Below are positions 48,462 through 60,493 of a stretch of 64,000 bases of DNA, piece by piece. Under the pieces are notes generated by a model. The model saw only the letters and a program-made list of their open reading frames with translations. It searched no databases and was not told where the DNA came from. Each line of letters begins with the position of its first letter. The first letter of the stretch is position 1. The position numbers and the translations under genes were made by a program. The stretch is from positions 78,501 to 142,500 of the forward strand of contig JAMXBD010000396.1 of the NCBI GenBank assembly GCA_024138025.1. Direction: 5' to 3'. The stretch is from Combretum micranthum. Its lineage: Eukaryota; Streptophyta; Magnoliopsida; Myrtales; Combretaceae.

Positions 48462-48905
48462 TTGGGTTAATGTCAAATTTGATACCGCAACTTTACTCGA
48501 AAATTCAATTATGTACCCGAATTTTCGATAGTTCAATTTTAGTACCTGAGTGAACCTTTCGTGGTTATTTTCGATACATCCATTAATGAATTAACGATGT
48601 TAACACCGTTACTAATGTAGATGTATGGACCAATTTATATGACACCTGTTATCTGACATGACATTTTTTATCTTATTTTTTTCTAACATGGCAAAGCCTT
48701 ACTTTTTACCTATATTTTCATTATAATTAAAGTTATTTTATTATAATTAAAACAAATCGGAAAGGTTATGGCTTAAAAGAGTACTGTGGGCCTGCTTTGT
48801 TTCTTTAGTGAGCTATTATACTGAGTTAAACTCACTCTATTTGTATTTTTCATGTCGAAACTTTAGGTATCTAATTTAATTTTCGGACAAAGTGGAGGAT
48901 TGTCA
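48462..48905. mobile_element. MITE-like repeat with inverted ends, block B copy
   Basis: The left end GGGTTAATGTCAAATTTG with GAAAATTCAATT is mirrored at the right by AATTTAATTTTCGGACAAAGTGG and TTGTCAATTATT (about 48,850-48,905). This gives imperfect TIRs of about 50 bp. It has no coding content. Block A keeps only the left part. Confidence 0.5.
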
Positions 48906-49955
48906 ATTATTTTTTATTTATATTTATTTTTAATAAATAATTTATTAGAAAAAAATTTAAAAAAAATACCTGTATTAGCTAAAAATAACAAGCCAAACAT
49001 ATCTGATATAATTTTTTTTTTTCTTTGGCCGAAGATCAGAAACAGATATGATATGATAAAAATCAGACATTCCAAACAGACGGAAATATGAAGATCCATT
49101 TCTACGGCCCATATCTGCCGCTGGAAATCGTGAAGTAATAAGCTTCTATGAAATGGTTTCATTGAATTCAGGCAATTGTATTGCTCTCGATTTTCAAACA
49201 ACCAATAGTAATAGTAATGGGAGCCATCAAATTGTGTCGGTGAGCCAACCATTTGTTTTGGTTTCTTATTAAACAAAATAAATCGTTCCTTTATTAATAA
49301 ATAATTTTGATTTTCTTTTTGGAAAATATTGTGATTATAAAATAATGGTTTGAAATTTTGTAATGATAAAAGATTTAGTCTTACTGATTCTAGCAAACTG
49401 CTGCAAAGCTTGATTATCCAAACCTTTCAATTCATGGATGTGGATATTGAACGTATAGGTAAAGATATTCTTATTTTTATTTATTTATTCTAAAGGATAT
49501 AATCTTATTCAAGTACTATTGGAATAACAAGACCCTTCGGGCGTTGAGTTTTATTCAAACATTACAATGCTTAACAAGGTCATTAAATAACTTATGCAAC
49601 TATTCTTAAAAAAAAAAAAATAAATAAGCCATAGAATTTTCTGCACAATTTAAACTTTCATATTTTGTCTGGAGTACATCTCTTCAATTTTTAATCATTA
49701 AAATAAATATAATAGTTAATATTATTAATTATTCCATCATTATAACAAGTATAATATTTAATCTATGAAATATTTTAATAGTACCACTAGCATTGAGCAT
49801 AGATACATACCTTTAAACAATTTCCGGTAGCCGTAGAATTTTCAGATTACTTTTTTCATAAGAAAAAATACAAATCCTACTAGATAAAAAATAATTTTAA
49901 AATAGATAAATTGAGCTGATCTATTTAAAAGATAAGATTGATTTTATAATTACAA
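48906..49955. other. Distal 3' flank of C2 gene 2
   Basis: Non-coding, parallel to block A 33,690-34,900 with a deletion near 49,555. A 160-residue open frame on the minus strand (48,914-49,396) is AT-driven, is not maintained in block A, and is judged random. Confidence 0.55.
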
Positions 49956-50805
49956 GTTGAATGTAGGGATGCAACCGGGGCGGGTTTGGGATGGGTCATA
50001 TAAGATCCGAACCCGCCCCGCTTCCCAATAGGGTTTCCCAAACCCGCCCCGCGACCGTACAGGGTTTTTCTATTCAATACCCAAACCCGCCCCTATAGGG
50101 TTTTGACCTTAACCCGCCCCGTCCCGCAACCCGCTTAATTTTTTTTTCTCTTCTCAATACGTAGTTAAATTACAAAATTTAACGATAATTTTATCTTATA
50201 GAAGCATAATAGTTAGTTACAACTATGCTTGAATGAATTTTACAAGATATGTCACAACTTTATTAAGAAATATAAATGTTTAAAACTATCATAAGAAGAT
50301 TTTTAAATGTAGAAGAAAAGACATTACTTCACTTACATAAATATACATAATACATATGTAGGAACCATGCCTTGTGAAGACTCAAGAATAGAAAAACATG
50401 TTTTCAAAATATCGATAGTGAGAGGGAAAGCAAAGAAGCAACAAGATCAGTGTGTAATGTGTTTACTGTGTTAGCTCAACGAGAAAATTCGTAAGGGCTT
50501 TTTTATCTTAAATACAATGGAGGTGCAGATCAAGATGTTAAAAGTCAAGAAATAATAAAAATATATTACATAATTGTGATTTTAAAATTTCAAATTTAAT
50601 TTTTAAATTATTTATATTATGACGGGTTCGGATTACCCATCGGGTTTTTTTAATGACCCGAACCCGCCCCGAAACCCTATAGGGTCAGCAAGTAATTTTC
50701 CAAACCCTCCCACGACCTTAGGATCAGACCCTATAAGGTTTTTAATGGTTCGGGCGGGCCGGGTACCCTATAATGACCCACCTCGATTGCATCCCTAGTT
50801 GAATG
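49956..50805. mobile_element. 834-bp non-autonomous hAT element
   Basis: The element 49,964-50,797 starts TAGGGATGCAACCGGGGCGGG, and its right end is the inverse (CCTCGATTGCATCCCTA). It is flanked by the 8-bp duplication GTTGAATG (49,956-49,963 and 50,798-50,805), diagnostic for the hAT superfamily. The ends are rich in repeated AACCCGCCCCG/CGGGTT words in both orientations around an AT-rich core. No transposase frame is present. The empty site survives in the promoter relic at 35,139-35,146 (GTTGAACG). Confidence 0.92.
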
Positions 50806-50814
50806 TAATATTGG

Positions 50815-51085
50815 AACGAGACTGGAACCAGCGTAGCACGCGCTGCAGTGTGCATCATGAGCCATCGGGTCAAGTCTCTCCTTTTCCTCAGCAAATGCTG
50901 TGGACTGTCGTGTTTATTAATTAGTTATTACCTCGTCCTGGTCTCTTTGAAGAAGTCAAAACGTTACGCTGTTTCTCTGATTTTTTTTAACCGTAGTGAA
51001 AACGGTAAAACGAAACAGCCACTCTCCTTCTCTCTCCTTTCTTGCTTCGTTCCCTCCAGAACTAACAAACCATTTAAATTCTCTC
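50815..51085 (+). promoter_or_regulatory. Promoter of C2 gene 3
   Basis: Conserved promoter block with a CACGCG core near 50,837, GGTCAA near 50,868, AGTCAA near 50,954, a CT-rich tract and the TATA-like CATTTAAATTC at about 51,070-51,080. The hAT element ends only about 20 bp upstream of this block. Confidence 0.5.
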
Positions 51086-51303
51086 CTCTCCTCTCCACTC
51101 CAATCCATCCTCTCGTACCACGCATTCAATTCCTAAGCTCACAGCGTACAAGCTTTTCGAGTTATAAAATCTTAGTTCCAGCACTATTACTATTAACCAA
51201 TCGAAATCAGCACCCGTGACCACTTTATCCTTTTTGTCCATATATTTACCTATCTATCTATCAGTTTTATAAATAAACCAGACATTTACACAATATCGAA
51301 ATC

Positions 51304-51828
51304 ATGTGGCGTGTAACAATTAGCTCGATCTATGGTGAAAACCTTAGCATCCTTAAAAAACCATTGAAACACAACACCCCATTATTCCTAACAATCAAAA
51401 CTGACTCTAAACAATATACAACAAAAGTAGAATCCTCAAACAACCAAAGCAAGTACAACGAAAACATTGCCCTAGAGTTACCTCTACAATTGAATTTCAT
51501 CACCCTAGAAGTCCATGCCCGCAGCAACAGAACAAAGCTTGTCGGGACAGTCATGGTTCCGGTCTCCGACATGGTTGGTTGGGTTGCGGGGAACCATGCC
51601 CAGTTTTTGGGCTACAGGTTGAGGGTTGTTAAAGGAGATAAAAATGGAATTATTAATTTCTCTGTACAAATGAATGGAGCCTGGTCTTCGGCTCCGATGG
51701 GGCATGGTGTTGGATGTGCAGCGTCAAGGACGACGGAATGGGGAGTTCCCGCTGGTCAGAAGAAGGTTGCCGGTGGCATGGTAACCGGAGTTCCAATTTG
51801 GCATCACATGCATCCAATCAAATGTTGA
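51304..51828 (+). CDS. SRC2-like C2-domain protein, gene 3
   Basis: Intact 174-aa, single-exon paralogue. It has lost two residues in the loop before ENIALELP (SKYNENI for SKYKYDENI) and carries VHARS, VGWVAG, GYRLRVVKG and NFSVQMNG in place of more conserved residues. The C-terminal tail keeps GVPIWHHMHPIKC. The start is the conserved MWRVTISS ATG. The C2 core strands are preserved and no frame break is present, so it may be functional, with more substitutions than gene 2. The proximal hAT insertion could affect its expression. Confidence 0.75.
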   Translation: MWRVTISSIYGENLSILKKPLKHNTPLFLTIKTDSKQYTTKVESSNNQSKYNENIALELPLQLNFITLEVHARSNRTKLVGTVMVPVSDMVGWVAGNHAQFLGYRLRVVKGDKNGIINFSVQMNGAWSSAPMGHGVGCAASRTTEWGVPAGQKKVAGGMVTGVPIWHHMHPIKC

Positions 51829-54175
51829 AAAATTGAAATGTTACTTGGGGCAGAACAAGTCTAACTTTTAATTTTTTTTTTCCTTTTATTATAAATTTTT
51901 TAGATGAGTATAGAAAAAAAAAATATATTAAGTATTAGATACCACTTTTTTTTATTATTATTATGTAGACAAGAGTTGAAACTTCAATAAGAAATCGCTC
52001 GTTAAGGGACAAAACTTAATCATATGAGATTTAGTATCCCATGCAATGTGAAGATTTTTAAATAACATTTATTAAATATTGTAATTTATACCACTATTAA
52101 TGATCATATAAAATACTATCATATTTAAATAACATAAAAAAGTTATAACAGCATAATATTTCATAAATTGTAATAAAGGTAATAAAGAATAGGTAAATAT
52201 TGAAAATTACCAATATAAAAAAGTAATATGAAAGGGTATTAGTAAAATGTATAATGCAAAAACTTAATGGTAAATAGGTATAATATTTCTTAAATGGTTA
52301 AAATCAAAGGTACAATGGTTAAAATAAAATATATAATATATATATATATGATATACTATTCATGAAGTAAAACAACTATCGGAAATTTTTAAACAGTTGA
52401 CACTTTTAAATGATTGAAAGAAAAAGGATACGATAGTTAATCGAAAATTTTATGGTCTCATGGTTGTTATAACAAGATCTGTCCTTTCACATCATTAACC
52501 GTCCAAATCTATTCCATCTGTGATCGAAATCATTAAAAAATTTTTTTACACCAACTTTTTTTTTACAAACAATTAAAATATAGTATTGGTGGTGATATGG
52601 TCTTTTGGAAGTTCCCATAGTTAATTATTAGAATTTTTCAAATGGGTGACACTTCAAATGAAAAGATATAATAACTATAATGAAAAGGTATAATAAAAGA
52701 AAAGCTTATGAAATTATATTTTATAATAGATGTGTTTAATATATTGTTATGTCAATTTGTAGACGCATTTAATATGCCGCAGACACGATATATACTATGT
52801 TAACAACCAAAGATTGGTCTAGTTTTCATAGCAAAATTTAGAGGGATGAGATACAATGACTATATGTGCTACATTTAAATTGTTTCAAGAAAATTATTAT
52901 CACTAATCGCCATAAAAATTCCTCACAGGTTACGTTTTTTAGCTATTAATGAATGCAATTATAATATGTGAAAAATGAGGATTTTTTGGTATGTAGTTCG
53001 CCAGTATATTAATTAAAAAAATAAAATAAAAAGATATACTAATTAAGTATTCTTCATGCATCATAATTCATTAAGATAAAAGTCAGATATTGTTTGGGAA
53101 ACATGGTAGAAGGCAAAGAGGTATGAGTATGCCCACGACAACCCTTCAGTAACTTCTATCTCCTATGATTATTGGGCATCATGCACACTAAACCTCTAGT
53201 GGATGGAAAGCATGCACGCAAAAGGTCTAATGGACTGCACCGAATGCACAATAAAAAGGCAACCCTCTTGTCCATCTGCCTATATGTTAGCCATTGAGTC
53301 ATTAAAAGAGAAATAATCCGATCTTAGAACTTTCTGTTGACTTGAGCGTTTTGCAGTGTTTATGCAGAGACCTTTCCCAATGCCCTTCCAACTACCCACT
53401 AAGTTTGCATGCTTCGAGAAGAAGTTGACTATTGGTTGTAAGATTGCTGAATTTGGCTAAGAAGGGGAAAGGAAAAGCTTGTACTGTGCTAAAAAACTGG
53501 TTTAAACCATCCTCTAATTTAATAGGAAATAAAAAAGAGCAATTAAAAAAAAAAAAAAAGGTAATGGATTGATCTACCTGACACTATGTAATGGTTAAAA
53601 GAAAAGAAAAAGTAAGAAAAACTTTCAAATCATATTATGCACGCACTATTCTCCCTTGTGTGTGTGTGTGTGTGTTCTCATGAATTTTTTCCTTTTCCTG
53701 AAGTCAGGAGATGGGAAAAAAATTATTAGGTATAATATGTGAGGAGTATATGAGAATATTGGGCCAGTATCACCCAGTTCCATCTAATTACATGATAGAG
53801 GCAATGATTTTTTTTTCCCCAGTGATAAATGGCATGTATATTTCAGACATATTACTATAGTTTAAAAAATTTATTAATATATACTTAGGTGCACATTATT
53901 AACTAATAAAAACTTCATAATAAAAAATACTTCAGTAGTATTAAAACGTTAACGCCAGATAGATAATAATAAGAATGGCTTTGATAATACTAAAATGTTG
54001 TGTAGATTAATTAATATTAATTATACCACTAATCAATCTATTATGAATAGTTTTGTAAAATTATACATTATTATAAAATTATATATTATTGATACCATAT
54101 GGTCAGAAAATATTAATATTCACCCGTCTGGACAAGTGGGACATTAATAACATTCGGTTTGTCTTTAAAACCCTG
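51829..54175. other. Intergenic between C2 genes 3 and 4
   Basis: A short 3' flank shared with other copies is interrupted at about 52,030-52,790 by AT-rich sequence absent from block A; the shared flank resumes at 52,790-53,010. 53,080-53,480 is less AT-rich but unrecognised. A GT microsatellite lies at 53,658-53,675. Confidence 0.5.
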
Positions 54176-54179
54176 TTTC

Positions 54180-54465
54180 GGAACGAGACTGGAAACAGCC
54201 AACCACGCGCCAGCGTGTCATCATGAGCCATCGGGTCAAGTCTCTTTTTCCTCAGCAAATGCTGTGGAGTGTGGGACAGTCGTGTTTGTCAGTTATTACC
54301 TTGTGTCCTCGTCCTGGTCTCATTAGAAAAGTCAGGCGTTACGCTGTTTCCCTGTTTTTTTAACCGTAGCGAAAAAAGGATCACCCGAAACAACCACTCT
54401 CCCTCTCTCTCCTTTCTTCCTTCCTTCCTTCCTTCCAAAACCAACAAAACCTATAAATTCCCTCC
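54180..54465 (+). promoter_or_regulatory. Promoter of C2 gene 4
   Basis: CACGCG core near 54,204, GGTCAA near 54,235, a CT/CTTC-rich tract and a canonical TATA box CCTATAAATTC at about 54,450-54,460. The AGTCAA motifs of genes 1 and 2 are changed (AGTCAGG and AGCGAAA), so fewer W-box cores remain. Confidence 0.5.
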
Positions 54466-54664
54466 TCTCCGCTCCATCCTCCCATACCACTTTCAATTCC
54501 AAAACTTGCTGCATACAAACTTTTCGAGTTCTAAAATTGCAATTCCACCACTAATACTACTAAACCAATCGAAATCAGCATTTGGTGCTTGCCTTTTCCT
54601 CTCTATCTATTTGTCCATCTGTCAATTTTGTAAATAAACCAGACTTTCATACAAAATCTAAAAC

Positions 54665-55201
54665 ATGTGGTGTGTGACAATTAGCTCGATCTGTGGCGAA
54701 AACCTTAGCATCCTTAAAAAACAAATAAAACACAACACCCCATTATCCCTAACAATCAAAACTGATTCTAAACAATACATAACAAAAATAGAATCCTCAA
54801 ACAACCAAAGAAAGTACAAGTACAGCGAAAACATTACCCTAGAGTTACCTCTACACCTGAATTTCGTAACCCTAGAAGTCCATGCCGGCAGGAACAGCAA
54901 CAGCAACAAGCTTGTCGGGAAGGTCACAGTTCCGGTCTCCGACATGGTTGGTCGGGTTCCGGAGAACCATGCCCAGTTTTTGAGCTACAGGTTGCGGGAT
55001 GTTAAAGGAGACAAAAATGGAATTATTAATTTCTCCGTAAAAATGAATGAAGCTTGCTCTTCAGCTCCGGTGGGGTACGGTGGTGGATGTGGACTGTCCA
55101 GGACGACGGCATGGGGAGTTCCAGCCGGCCAGGAGAAGGTTGCCGGCGGTGTGGTAACTGGAGTTCCAACTTGGTATCACATGCATCCAATCAAATGTTG
55201 A
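54665..55201 (+). CDS. SRC2-like C2-domain protein, gene 4
   Basis: Intact 178-aa, single-exon paralogue and the most divergent of the four. It has an expanded loop (HAGRNSNSNKLVG) and changes such as KKQIKHN, LSLTIKT, KIESSNNQRKY and GKVTVPVSDMVGRVPENH. The tail is GYGGGCGLSRTTAWG...TWYHMHPIKC. The start corresponds to the conserved ATG (MWCVTISS). The C2 strands and the C-terminal HMHPIKC tail are retained, implying constraint on that tail. A MITE (55,369-55,628) and a decayed Copia element lie downstream. Confidence 0.75.
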   Translation: MWCVTISSICGENLSILKKQIKHNTPLSLTIKTDSKQYITKIESSNNQRKYKYSENITLELPLHLNFVTLEVHAGRNSNSNKLVGKVTVPVSDMVGRVPENHAQFLSYRLRDVKGDKNGIINFSVKMNEACSSAPVGYGGGCGLSRTTAWGVPAGQEKVAGGVVTGVPTWYHMHPIKC

Positions 55202-55368
55202 AATATAACTCTGAGTAGAGACGAGTAAAGAATAATTTCCTATGTATATATATGTTATGCCTAAAGTAATTGATTGTTTTGATGTAAATAAACAGAACTC
55301 ACCCATTAAAAGTTAAAAAAAAAAAAAAAACCTGATGATATTGGGTTTGTTTTAGTATTTTGTGTTGT

Positions 55369-55628
55369 CAAATTGAGAGAAGCACTTAGGTCAAGTCGCA
55401 CCTGGAACAAAATATACTGATCTAGCACACATCTAATATTTTTATATCTGGAACAAATATACTGATCTGAAATAAGATATATTGATCTGAAACATTTTAT
55501 ACCTAAAAAAAAATACACTACACCTGAAACAAAATACACTACCTGATATATAACGATTTTGTATACAAATCGCCGTACATAAAAAAAAAAAATGAGTGAC
55601 TTGACCTAAGTATTTCCGATCAATTTGA
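55369..55628. mobile_element. 260-bp MITE with 31-bp TIRs
   Basis: TCAAATTGAGAGAAGCACTT with AGGTCAAGTC at the left is mirrored by GACTTGACCTAAGTATTTCC with GATCAATTTGA at the right. The body holds degenerate repeats of CTGAAACAAAATACACT. Target duplications are not clear. It lies at a point where the gene 1 flank has no such sequence, which supports insertion after duplication. Confidence 0.75.
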
Positions 55629-55914
55629 ACATGTATTAATATGTGATAATGCAAACGTGATATATAAAAAAAATAAAAGATTGCTTTCGTTTAATTTTCT
55701 ATGACATGAAATTTTGAGGGGAGAAAAAAATTGTCATAGAATGATGGGTTATATCCCTATTAGATCTTAATGAATGCGATTATAACCTGCGACGTACAAC
55801 CCCCCAAAGAATAATGTCAAATAATATAAAAATGAGATTTTTAGGATAAAGGATTGGATAGTTTTGATATGTTGACATGACAGGCAATTATCAATGTTTT
55901 TTAACTAAAAGGTG

Positions 55915-56035
55915 TGTTGTGAGGGAAAAATTTTTCTAACTTTGGGGTTGCCCTCTCCGGTTTCCACTTTCTTATATATTATTTAATGTTATATACATAT
56001 TACACAAGAGCTCTTATATATTTACATACTTAATA
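55915..56035 (-). repeat. 3' LTR of the Copia element (left copy)
   Basis: 121 bp, TGTTGTGAGGG to CTTAATA (the final CA has become TA) on the plus strand. It pairs with 60,373-60,493. Confidence 0.9.
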
Positions 56036-59000
56036 CTCCTTCTCAAGTTGATGTATAAATATCACAGTGTCAACTTGTTACAAATATACCAAACTCTAGA
56101 ACCTCTTAAAGACTTAGTAAATCAGTCAATATGTTGATCATTTGAGTTAACAAATGACATCATTATATCTTTCAATTGCACCTTATCTCTAATAAAATGG
56201 CAGTTAATCTCTATATGTTTGGTTCTCTAATGAAAAGTTGGATTAAAGGCAATATGCATAACAGCTGGATTATCATAATACAACCTCATAGGCTCATTTT
56301 GTTTGAACGCTAACTTAACCAATAGTTGCTTAAGCTAGACAAGCTCACAAGTTGCAAGTACCATAGCTCTGTATTCTGCTTCTGCACTAGACTGAGCAAC
56401 AATATTTTGTTTCTTACTTTTTCAAGAAATCAAGTTTCCCCCATGTGGATCTTCTATCTATTGGAGATCAAACTCAGTCAAAATCAATATAACCTATTTG
56501 TTGAAAATGTCCTCTATTATGATACATCAACCCTTACCTGGGGCAGCATTAAGATAATGTAATATCCTCATAGCAGCATCCCAATGTGTTTCACATGGAG
56601 AATCAAGAAATTGATTGACCACACCTACAACAAAGAGAAATGTAGGGTCTAGTTACTGTAAGATAATTTAGCTTAATAACAAGTTCGTGGTATCTTCCTC
56701 GATCTAATAATGGCTATCCTATTCCTGGCACTAACTTCATGTTACAATCCATAGGAGTATCCAATGGCTTGCCACTTAACATCTCAGTTTCCTCAAGCAA
56801 GTCTATTACATATTTTCTTTGAGAAATATATTTGTCTCAAGCGAGCAATCTCAACACTTAAAAATATTTTAACTCTCCAATATTTGAAGTTTGAAAATGT
56901 TGATGCAAGAAGGCTTTCAATTTAGAAATCTCATTGTTATCATCTCCTATAATGATAATATCATCAACATAAAAATTCACTTTACTGAATCTAACAACAA
57001 ATGGAAGATTAAATGATCTAACACACTTCTAAAAATGCTAAATTGAAGAAGAGCTAAATAAAATTTACTAAACCAAGCCCGAGGAGATTCTTTTAGCATA
57101 TACAATGATTTCTTCAATCTACAAACCATATGAGATTTTCTTTTAGCAACAAATCCCGGGGGTTGCTCCATATGCACCTCTTTATTTAGATCTCAATAAA
57201 GGAATGCATTTTTATAATATCTAGCTAATGTAGAGGCTAGTTAAAAACCACTCCTAGAGAGAGGAATAACTAAACTAAAACCATCTTGTCTACATGGAAG
57301 AAATTGTCTATATAGTCAATGCCATATACTAATTGTACCTTAAGACGATCAATTAAACCATCTGACAATTTTTCACAGCATAAGTCCATTTATAGCCCAC
57401 TATAGACTTCATTGGAGGTAAAGGAACTAAATCCCATGTTTCATTAGAATATACGACAAACATTAGATAATGCCTCTGAAAGATTTTAAGGAATAGAAAT
57501 AGAGGATAAAGAGGACACAAAATCAAAACAATCGGGAGACAAAGAGGCATATGAAATATAATTAGAGATAAGAAATGATGTATTTCGTTGTCTGGTACCT
57601 TTCCGCAAGGCAATAGGGAGATCTAGATTTGAAGGTAGATGTGAGAATAGATCAATGGTTGGCAAGGCATTAAGATCATGAGTAGTAGTTGTAATAGAAT
57701 CTGGATAAGGTTGGTGCTTGTAAACCTACAATGGCATAGTCGTAGGCTTTCTTGATTCTGTAGATGACGATTATGGATGTGGTGTTTTTGAAGATGGCGA
57801 AGACATGGAAAGAGGTACAGGTAGAGGAAGAACCTCTGTAATAGACTTAGAAGTTGTGGATGGACTAGTGAAGAAAGGATTAGGCTAAAAGAATTTTACA
57901 TTTCATAAAATAAAAGCACGTTGTAACTCTAAAGAATAACAACGATGCCCCTTTTGAAGATGTGAGGGCCCTAAAAACACGCATTTGATAGACTGAGACA
58001 ATAATTTATTTTCACCATGGGATGGAACGTGAACAAAGCAAGTACAACCAAATATAAGTGAAGGAATGTCATACAAAGTATCACGAGGAAAAGGAATGGA
58101 GAATGGGTTCTAGCCATGGAGTATTGAAGATGCATGCGGTTGATGAGATAACAAGATGTAAGAACCGCACCATTCCAAAATTGCAGAGGAACTTTCATGT
58201 GAATTAACATAGTATGCGTTGTCTCAACTAAATGTCTATTCTTTCATTTAGCAATACCATTTTGCCAAGGTGTATATGGACAAGAAGATTGATGGAGTAA
58301 ATCATGAGAAGTCATTAAAATTTTAAATGCATAAGAAAGATATTCTTTGACATTATCACTTCTCAAAACTTGAACATGCATATCAAATTATGTTTTGAGT
58401 TCATTACAAAAAGAAGTAAATATGGAGAACAATTCAGAACAATTTTTCATCAAGAAGAGCCATGTCATTCTATAATAATTATCAATAAAAGTTATAAAGT
58501 ACTTAAATCCCATCTTAGAGGTTACATGACTAGGACCCTAAATATCATAACGAACCAAACAAAAGGTACATAAGCATATTTATTAACATGACTTTGGAAC
58601 AAGACCTGCTATGCTTTACCAATTGACAAGACTGACACTCTAAACCTTTAAGAATAGAGAAATTAGGAACCATTTTCTAAAGACTTTGCAATCTTGGATG
58701 TCCCAAACGACTATGAATTTGTAAAGGAGAAGACTCTACCAAGAAAGCTGAACTTGATAGACTAGCTAATATAATCCTCTAGACTCATGTCTTATGCCAA
58801 TCACGTTTCCAGTCTACATATCCTGAATAGAGACAAAATCAGAGGTAAATGTTATAAAGCATTTCAAGTCTTCAGGGAACTTGCTAATAGATACCAAACT
58901 TAATGGAAACTTAGGCACATAGAAAACATTTGATAAAGGCAATGAAGTAGCAGGAACAACATTACTAATGCCTTTTAATGATGAAAGTGACCCATTAGCA

Positions 59001-60360
59001 AGTTTCACATTGGTTGGAAAAGATGGGTAAGTTAGATTAGAGAAAAAGGAACTGTTACAAGACATATGCTTAAATACACCTAAGTCCAATATCTAGGAGA
59101 TAGATACTATCGTATGTGCCAAACAAGTAGAAGATGTTCTTACATCAGTTGCTAAAGTTATAGTAGATGCCTATAACTTAAGTAAACATGAATACTGCTC
59201 TATGAGAACAACAACAGTAGATATGTTGGCTAACTACATAAAATTCTTTCTTGACTTTGTACATCATTTGCTTGGTGCAAAGAATGCCTAGGAGGGAATC
59301 CATGTAATGCATAGCAAGTTTCCCTTAAATGCACCATCTTACCATAGTGACTACAGTTGGTATGATTGAATCTACATCCAATACTGCATCCACCTTGACT
59401 ATTACCTACTCCCCCTCTACCCCATATTGGTAGAGTAAGCTAAACAATAAAGGTAAATTAATCATCCACTGTTTTAGAAGATATAGTGCTAGTAGAGGCA
59501 TGCAACATCCTTGATAAGCATCAGATAGTGAGGGTAATGTTGTTTCTCGCAAATTCAAGTTTAGACTGTACAGTATGAAGAAATAAAAATGGTTAAAAGT
59601 TTGTCAATATGATCTTGCATGACATGAACATTGGGGCCAATTTGCAAAATTTCTTTGGAGTCTGTTGCAAATGCTTGAAATTAAACAATATGGGTGGTCA
59701 TATCACTATCCAACTGATGACGCTGAAAGAGGTTCGAATGACCTCATAAGCTCTAAAGATGTCACTAGCAAAAAGGTCACGAGCTTGTTTCCATGTTCAT
59801 AGCAGGAGAAATAACATTTTAATATACTCATGAGTGAAGGATCAATTGCTTGCCAAAGAAGTGCTAGAAGCTGCACATCAATTTTCTACCAAGTAGCACT
59901 ATCGGTTTTAAGAATCTCTTCTATTTGCTTTGTAAGATGATCCAATTATCCTTACCCCATGAACCAGACTCTAACAGTTGCATACCATGAGGCATAATTT
60001 TTTTCCATTTAATTTTCAGTGGTGATTAACATAGGACCTGACGGTGAAAGAGTTATTGCACTATTAGAACTTAAAAGCACCATAAGTGGTTGGCATATTT
60101 GTATTTTCCAAAGGTGACATGAAAAACAGATGATGAGCATCAATGAGTAGAAGTCGTTAGTGATGAACCAGATGATGAGAAAAAGGCATTGGAGAAGAGC
60201 CGATGATAAGTTGTCGATGTTTATATTGTACCTATAATGAAAAAGAATGATGAAGAATGAGGTCGAGAAGTCATAAAGAGGGGGAGAGAGAGAGAGAGTA
60301 AAGAACGATGAGAGGTGGAAGAGAAAAGGCCAAGGTTTTAATCTAAATGATGAAAAAAAT
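56036..60360 (-). pseudogene. Copia gag-pol, broken by many stops
   Basis: Minus-strand domains in Ty1/copia order. A degenerate gag zinc knuckle lies near 59,295-59,365 (one Cys replaced by Tyr). The protease region with LANGSLSSLKG and NVFYVPKFPLSLVSISK is at 58,820-59,085. The integrase zinc finger (HSRLGHPRLQSL, then CQSCQ) is near 58,620-58,720. RT has MEQPPGF and SLYMLKESPRAW near 57,070-57,175 and the YVDD box at 56,960-56,971. RNase H with AEYRAMVLATCE is near 56,330-56,400. Stops and frameshifts occur in every domain, so no functional protein is possible. Confidence 0.88.
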
Positions 60361-60372
60361 GCTCTGATACCA
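60361..60372 (-). other. Copia primer-binding site (initiator Met tRNA)
   Basis: TGGTATCAGAGC on the minus strand, directly adjacent to the 5' LTR, is the canonical complement of plant initiator methionine tRNA 3' end. Confidence 0.95.
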
Positions 60373-60493
60373 TGTTGTAAGGGAAAATTTTTTCATACTT
60401 TCGAGTGGCCCTCTCCACACTCTTATATATTATTTAACATTATATACATATTACACAAGAACCCATATATTATACATATTTACATACTTAACA
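60373..60493 (-). repeat. 5' LTR of the Copia element (right copy)
   Basis: 121 bp, TGTTGTAAGGG to CTTAACA on the plus strand. Confidence 0.9.

Larger units (their letters stand above)
35242..49963. repeat. Duplicated block B (second copy of the C2-gene segment)
   Basis: Block B starts at TTAATATGCTGTAAACTT and parallels block A from 28,508. It contains gene 2 and has been expanded by two insertions, 35,728-41,039 and 42,049-45,736. A third, the hAT element at 49,964, lies at the border with gene 3. Block B also lacks sequences present in block A (about 34,330-34,503 and 34,907-35,135 of A). Confidence 0.85.

Noticed and set aside
48914..49396. 160-residue open frame on the minus strand
   Set aside because: AT-driven composition (Phe/Ile/Leu/Lys-rich); the equivalent region of block A does not keep the frame; it lies in non-coding flank.
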